DNA from: an uncultured Comamonadaceae bacterium
GTDB lineage: Bacteria; Pseudomonadota; Gammaproteobacteria; Burkholderiales; Burkholderiaceae
DNA length: 9,213 nucleotides
Assembly: GCA_946482115.1 (NCBI GenBank)
Contig: CAMLQP010000100.1
Coordinates: 1 to 9,213, forward strand
Reading direction: 5' to 3'
Below, one piece after another: positions 5,879 to 9,213 of the stretch; position 1 is the stretch's first letter, and the number at the start of each line of letters is the position of its first letter. The notes under the pieces were generated by a model, which saw only the letters and a list, made by a program, of their open reading frames with translations, had not been told where the DNA came from and searched no databases. Both the position numbers and the translations under genes were made by a program.

Positions 5879-5921
5879 CGGCATCGGCAATGTGTACACA
5901 TCGGCCAGACTGAGTTCGCCC

Positions 5922-6761
5922 ATGTTCCGCACACGTCCACCCTGGTTTGCCGTGGTCTGCATCGGGATCTGGTTGTTGCAATTCGTGTTGATGGCTGTGG
6001 CATTCCGGTGGGTGGGGTCGGCCGGTGCGTCAACGCAGCGCTGGTGGCAGCTGGCGGCGGCGGGCGCGACGGGGGGGCTGGGTGCGATGCTGCTGGTCCA
6101 GTTGCCCCGGGCCATGCAATGGCGCCCCCGGATCGGCCAGCGCCCCAGCGCGGAGGTACTGGCACAGCGGCGGCGCATTGCCCGTGACTTGCACGACTAC
6201 GTGGGCTCCCAGCTTGTCTTTGCCCTGGTTTTGCTCGAATCCTCAAGGGTCCGCGCGCCGGAAGTCCACGCGGCTCTGGAAAAGTGCCTGCTCGACTTGC
6301 GGATGGTGGTGGATTCGATGGATGCCGGGGACGCGCCGCTGGCGGACCAGCTGGCGCAACTGCGGTACCGGGTCGGTCCCGTGCTGGCGCAGCGCGGCAT
6401 CCGCACGGTGTGGGAGGTGGAGGCGCCCCAGATTGCGGAACTGCCCCACGCAGACAGCGCCACGCACCTGGTCGCGATTTTTCAAGAGGCATTGAGCAAC
6501 GCGCTGCAGCATGCGCAGGCCACCGAAATCGAGGTACGCGCAACCCACCTGTCAGAGCCCGCTGCCTGGTGCATCGAGATTCGCGACAACGGCCAAGGTA
6601 TCGTGCCCCCGCCCGTGCTGCAAGGCGCCGTGGGCACAGGCTCGGGCCTGGCCGGGATGGCTCGCAGGGCGACGCTGGCTGGGGGCGAATTGCAGGTGTT
6701 CCAGCGGGAGCAGGGCGGCACCTGCATTCGTGTGACAGTGCCGCTGGCCCGCAGGCCGTGA
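5922..6761 (+). CDS. NarX-type sensor histidine kinase, short membrane sensor
   Basis: The protein has 279 residues from ATG 5922; a GTG at 5892 would add ten residues, and neither start has a strong ribosome site. Two hydrophobic segments (about 8-28 and 44-61) with a short loop anchor it in the inner membrane, leaving almost no periplasmic sensor. A HisKA_3 dimerisation domain follows, with phospho-acceptor His91 in RRRIARDLHDYVGSQ. The HATPase_c domain has the N-box QEALSNALQHA (Asn193), the G1 box DNGQGI (222-227) and the G2 box GTGSGLAGMARRA (238-250). This is the LuxR-partner type of kinase (NarX/DesK-like), consistent with the regulator gene just upstream. With so little outside the membrane, it probably senses membrane state or works with another protein; this is inference. 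The kinase call is sure. Confidence 0.92.
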   Translation: MFRTRPPWFAVVCIGIWLLQFVLMAVAFRWVGSAGASTQRWWQLAAAGATGGLGAMLLVQLPRAMQWRPRIGQRPSAEVLAQRRRIARDLHDYVGSQLVFALVLLESSRVRAPEVHAALEKCLLDLRMVVDSMDAGDAPLADQLAQLRYRVGPVLAQRGIRTVWEVEAPQIAELPHADSATHLVAIFQEALSNALQHAQATEIEVRATHLSEPAAWCIEIRDNGQGIVPPPVLQGAVGTGSGLAGMARRATLAGGELQVFQREQGGTCIRVTVPLARRP

Positions 6762-6924
6762 CCGCCGGGCCCCGAAGGCGCCCTGTTGCGATTGCTTTCA
6801 CGCGGATGGCCTGTGGCGATGGAATGCGGGCCGCAAATGGATACGATCGCCTCGCCGCTGCCCCGCGCGTGCGCTCCGCGTCTGCCCTGGTGCCTTCGGC
6901 GGAATCAGAACCACCCATTGCAGA

Positions 6925-7734
6925 ATGACAACGATGAATCCGCACACTTCCCCTGCCCACCCCGCCCGCCGTCTGGCGCGGCTGTCCGCACTGCTGGCGC
7001 TGGTGTCCCTGGCCGCCTGTGGCGGCGGTGGTTCGGCCGATGCCCCCGCCGTGGGGTCCGACGCGCCGGCTCCAGCACCGGCTCCGGGGCCAGCCCCGGC
7101 ACCGGTTCCGGCTCCCTCGCCGTCGGTGCCAGGCGCGTTGTCGCCCACCTACACCGGCGAGGGCACCTACTATGGCGCCACCGGGCAGGGCAATTGCAGC
7201 TTCGACGCCAGCCCTGGCAACCTGATGGTGGCCGCAATGAACGGACCGGATTACGCGGGCAGCGCCGTGTGCGGCCAGTTTGTGGCCGTGACAGGGCCCA
7301 AGGGCTCGGTCACGGTGCGCATCACCGACCAGTGCCCCGAATGCAAAACGGGCGACCTGGACCTGAGCGCCGAAGCCTTCGCTCGCATCGCCGATCCGGT
7401 GGCAGGGCGCGTACCCATCAGTTGGCATGTGGTGCCGGGTGACGTCAGCGGGCCGGTGAGCTACCGCTACAAGGAGGGCAGCAGCCGCTGGTGGGTGGCG
7501 ATCCAGGTGCGCAACCACCGCCTGCCCGTCACAGGCCTGGAGATCAAGCCCAGCGGCAGCGCAGACTGGATCCGCGTGGCGCGGACCGACTACAACTATT
7601 TCGTCCATCCCAGCGAGATCGCCGCCGGACCGGTGCAGGTGCGCGTGACCGCGCTCGGCGGCGCCACGTTGATCGACACGTTGCCGGCGCCGTCGGACGG
7701 CTTGTCGGTCACTGGAACGGGTCAGTTCCCTTGA
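6925..7734 (+). CDS. Bacterial expansin lipoprotein (DPBB + CBM63-like)
   Basis: A 269-aa protein from ATG 6925 (an ATG at 6934 is also possible; no clear ribosome site at either). The signal peptide ends in a lipobox, SLAAC, with Cys32, followed by GGGG and an Ala/Pro-rich linker (about 48-70). Residues ~76-170 are a double-psi beta-barrel: GEGTYYGATG, AAMNGP, VTVRITDQCPEC and GDLDLSAEAFARI, with Asp146 in the place of the essential Asp of Bacillus EXLX1. Residues ~178-256 match the expansin binding domain: KEGSSRWWVAIQVRNHRLPV and TDYNYFV, so Trp189, Trp190 and Tyr223 supply the aromatic face that binds cellulose. Expansins loosen plant cell-wall polymers without hydrolysis. Four cysteines in the barrel (91, 116, 137, 140) could form two disulfides, unlike Bacillus EXLX1. 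The lipid anchor suggests it is held at the cell surface or in the periplasm, though export after maturation is possible. It probably forms its own transcription unit, 163 nt after the kinase. Confidence 0.92.
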   Translation: MTTMNPHTSPAHPARRLARLSALLALVSLAACGGGGSADAPAVGSDAPAPAPAPGPAPAPVPAPSPSVPGALSPTYTGEGTYYGATGQGNCSFDASPGNLMVAAMNGPDYAGSAVCGQFVAVTGPKGSVTVRITDQCPECKTGDLDLSAEAFARIADPVAGRVPISWHVVPGDVSGPVSYRYKEGSSRWWVAIQVRNHRLPVTGLEIKPSGSADWIRVARTDYNYFVHPSEIAAGPVQVRVTALGGATLIDTLPAPSDGLSVTGTGQFP

Positions 7735-7815
7735 GCACGTGCTGCCCAACCCTGCCTCCCCCTCTCCCATTGAACTGGCTCTGGGGGCCTAAACCTCCGA
7801 CCCTGGCACAGCACC

Positions 7816-8268
7816 GTGAACGCAATTGAACTCCAGTCGTACCTGCACCAGCACATTCCCTTGTCGGCGGCAATGGCCGTCACCGTGGTCGAGGCTTCGC
7901 AACACCAGGTGGTGCTGAGCGCTCCGTTGGCGCCCAACATCAATCACCGCGACACCGTCTTTGGCGGCAGCGCATCGGCGGTGGCCATCCTGGCCGCCTG
8001 GTCGATGCTGCACCTTCGGCTGTCGGCCCAGGGCCTGGGCAGCCGCTTGGTGATCCAGCGCAACTCCATGGACTATCTGAGCCCCATCGACGGTGCGTTC
8101 ACCGCTGTGGCGAAGGCGCCTGAGCCGGAGGTTTGGCTGCCCTTCACGCGCATGCTGCAGCGCAAGGGGCTGGGCCGGATCGTGCAGGATGCAGGGCTGC
8201 ACTACCAGGGGCGTGCGGCGGGGCAGCTGTCAGGTGAGTTCGTGGCTTTTGGGCCCGGTTACGCCTAG
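7816..8268 (+). CDS. YiiD_C-type hot-dog thioesterase
   Basis: The protein has 150 residues, starting at GTG 7816, since no in-frame ATG lies near the natural start; no clear ribosome site is seen. The motif APNINHRDTVFGGSASAVAI (39-58) is the signature of the YiiD C-terminal thioesterase family: a short strand, the N-x-N-x-x-x-T-x-F-G-G-S turn and the long hot-dog helix. The later part (VIQRNSMDYLSPIDGAF) and the final strand GEFVAF also fit. It lacks a signal peptide and would act in the cytoplasm on an acyl-CoA or acyl-ACP thioester; the substrate is unknown. In E. coli YiiD this domain is fused to a GNAT acetyltransferase, but here it stands alone. It lies 81 nt after the expansin gene with no evident terminator between, so read-through is possible, but a functional link is not apparent. 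Confidence 0.85.
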   Translation: MNAIELQSYLHQHIPLSAAMAVTVVEASQHQVVLSAPLAPNINHRDTVFGGSASAVAILAAWSMLHLRLSAQGLGSRLVIQRNSMDYLSPIDGAFTAVAKAPEPEVWLPFTRMLQRKGLGRIVQDAGLHYQGRAAGQLSGEFVAFGPGYA

Positions 8269-8313
8269 GCGCGCGGCAGGCACCGCTGCGCTCGGTGGCC
8301 AGGAGGCATGGAA

Positions 8314-8367
8314 ATGGCGGGGTTTGACCGGTCTCATCGGTGCATGGCGGCGGGTGTATGGGCGTAG
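8314..8367 (+). CDS. Possible 17-residue leader peptide
   Basis: AGGAGG at 8301-8306 stands seven nt before ATG 8314, the best-looking ribosome site in this part of the window. The frame reads MAGFDRSHRCMAAGVWA and ends at TAG 8365-8367. An ATG at 8308 is in frame but too close to AGGAGG. It lies in the 177-nt gap between the thioesterase and EF-hand genes. It may be a small translated leader or a chance match; without conservation data I cannot tell. Confidence 0.22.
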   Translation: MAGFDRSHRCMAAGVWA

Positions 8368-8445
8368 CCTTTGCTCACCGGGCGAAGCGGCGGGATGTGT
8401 GATCTGCACAGCCCCCGCGTGATCGCCACACAGGAGTTCACAGCC

Positions 8446-9009
8446 ATGTCCCCGCTTATCTCTGGCCTCGCTTCGGTCGCCTCTCTCATTTTCAATGCCA
8501 CATCCGGCGGATCGGGCAGGCCCGCCGCCTCACGGCGCAGCGATGCCGACACGCAGCCGCAGTCGTCCACGGTGCTCAGCCTCAGCCCGCAGGCCGAGGC
8601 CCTGGCGGGATTCGCAGGCAAGGGCATCCTGGTGTCCCAGGGCAGGCTGGGCAACGCGGTGAGCGCAGCGGCTGGCGGGGCAGGGATCTCGGCGGCGCAG
8701 CCTATGCCCCGCGCGGTGTCCGTCGAAGACTTTCACGAAATGCTGACCCGCTTTGGCGCCGACGATGCGCAAAAGGTGCAGCTGACTGCCGGTTTCGATG
8801 CGAACAAGGATGGCGCCATTACCCGGGCGGAATTTCTGGACGGCCTTGCCAAAACCAAGGGGGAACAGGCAGCTACCGGGTTTTCTCAGGCCGTGATGGA
8901 TTTAATGGACCGCAGCGGCGTGGCCGACGGCAAGGTGGCGGACAAGGAATTCGCGGCGTTTTCAACGGCCTTTGCCGTGGCGGGTGGAAAGCGGACCGGA
9001 GTGGCTTAG
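8446..9009 (+). CDS. EF-hand calcium-binding protein
   Basis: This is a 187-aa protein whose ATG 8446 follows AGGAG (8432-8436) by nine nt. The N-terminal ~90 residues are Ser/Ala/Gly-rich and low in predicted structure, with no clear signal peptide (the start MSPLISGLASVASLIFNATS is only mildly hydrophobic and lacks basic residues). Residues 118-129 form a canonical EF-hand loop, DANKDGAITRAE, preceded by a helix (VSVEDFHEMLTRFG...) and followed by EFLDGLAKT. A second, divergent loop at 155-168 (DRSGVADGKVADKE) has two extra residues before the DG and may bind Ca2+ weakly or not at all. The pair would bind calcium or serve as a sensor; the partner is unknown. It ends with a clear terminator and is likely a single-gene unit. 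The EF-hand call is sure; location in the cell is not. Confidence 0.88.
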   Translation: MSPLISGLASVASLIFNATSGGSGRPAASRRSDADTQPQSSTVLSLSPQAEALAGFAGKGILVSQGRLGNAVSAAAGGAGISAAQPMPRAVSVEDFHEMLTRFGADDAQKVQLTAGFDANKDGAITRAEFLDGLAKTKGEQAATGFSQAVMDLMDRSGVADGKVADKEFAAFSTAFAVAGGKRTGVA

Positions 9010-9056
9010 GCAGGGCCTCGTGCGGAGCCCTTTGGCATTCGTTTGGCACCATGACA

Positions 9057-9087
9057 AAACGGCCCACAAAGGGCCGTTTGTCTTTTT
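9057..9087 (+). terminator. Intrinsic terminator after the EF-hand gene
   Basis: AAACGGCCC (9057-9065) and GGGCCGTTT (9071-9079) form a perfect 9-bp stem on the loop ACAAA, followed by GTCTTTTTT. It lies 47 nt after the EF-hand stop codon. On the minus strand no T-run follows, so it mainly serves plus-strand transcripts. Confidence 0.93.
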
Positions 9088-9109
9088 TGCCTCGAGCGCC
9101 GTGTTGTGG

Positions 9110-9134
9110 AGCGCCCGTTGGAAACGGGTGCGCT
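9110..9134 (-). other. Hairpin at the 3' end of the DUF3309-like gene
   Basis: Read on the minus strand, AGCGC-(A)-CCCGTT, loop TCC, AACGGGCGCT gives 11 base pairs with one bulged A. It overlaps the last two bases of the stop codon at 9133-9135. No U-run follows in the minus direction, so termination is uncertain; it may stabilise the message or end it with a factor. It faces the terminator of the converging EF-hand gene. Confidence 0.45.
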
Positions 9135-9213
9135 ATATGCGGCCCATCAGCAGAAGGATCAGCAAGATCACCACCACCAGCCCGACACCGCCGCTGGGCC
9201 CGTAGCCCCAGGA
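9133..9213 (-). CDS. Small membrane protein, DUF3309-like (partial, C-terminus)
   Basis: The minus-strand frame runs in from the right edge and stops at TAG (9133-9135). The visible C-terminus is SWGYGPSGGVGLVV followed by VILLILLLMGRI. A WGYGPSGG turn followed by a Val/Leu/Ile membrane helix and a final GRI matches the C-terminal half of the DUF3309 family, proteins of about 50 residues with two membrane segments and unknown function. The start codon and first segment lie beyond the window. It is convergent with the EF-hand gene. The match is from memory of the family, so moderately sure. Confidence 0.65.
   Translation of the reverse strand, partial: SWGYGPSGGVGLVVVILLILLLMGRI

Noticed and set aside
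5094..5981. A 295-codon minus-strand frame opposite the response regulator
   Set aside because: The plus strand has complete receiver and LuxR helix-turn-helix motifs; this frame has none.
7734..7743. AGCACGTGCT palindrome at the expansin stop as a terminator or operator
   Set aside because: There is no loop and no T-run, and a 10-bp palindrome of this composition is easily due to chance.
5764..7770. A 668-codon minus-strand open frame spanning the kinase and expansin region
   Set aside because: It covers two confidently identified plus-strand genes and the gap between them; the translation is Pro/Arg/Ala-rich with no recognisable motif.

Overview
The window is GC-rich (codon third positions are strongly G/C) and looks like a chromosomal segment from a betaproteobacterium of the Comamonadaceae, Acidovorax-like. 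This rests on protein style, codon use, and an intergenic repeat at about 111-174 that resembles one I associate with that family. No database search was possible, so the taxonomic call is inference.

Layout. 1-104 is the 3' tail of an unidentified plus-strand gene, followed by an intergenic repeat. 229-4555 is a minus-strand cluster of four genes, read right to left: (i) a small secreted protein with three exact 39-residue Asn/Ser/Gln/Gly-rich repeats (4082-4555); (ii) a 142-aa exported protein of unknown function with two cysteines (3346-3774); (iii) a 596-aa lipoprotein with a CsgG/HfaB-like N-terminal half, a possible peptidoglycan-binding segment and a DUF4384-like C-terminus (1513-3303); (iv) an exported Sel1-repeat protein (229-1446). 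A short foldback element with terminal inverted repeats and a TAA duplication, resembling a MITE, sits between (i) and (ii) at about 3887-4054. The best reading is a curli- or holdfast-anchor-like export and assembly locus for an amyloid-like surface fibre.

A 481-bp divergent control region (4556-5036) separates this cluster from a plus-strand two-component system: a LuxR/NarL-type response regulator (5037-5855) and a short membrane histidine kinase with HisKA_3-type motifs (5922-6761). The region holds an AT-rich island with tandem GTAACG boxes 10 bp apart and two strong inverted repeats. The arrangement recalls csgD placed divergently from the curlin genes, so the two-component system is a candidate regulator of the fibre locus.

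Downstream on the plus strand are a bacterial expansin lipoprotein with a DPBB domain and a CBM63-like domain (6925-7734), a YiiD_C-type hot-dog thioesterase (7816-8268) and an EF-hand protein (8446-9009) with a clear intrinsic terminator (9057-9087). The window ends inside a minus-strand small membrane protein that resembles DUF3309 (9133-9213). Fibre, expansin and two-component system together suggest surface attachment, possibly to plant material; that ecological reading is inference.
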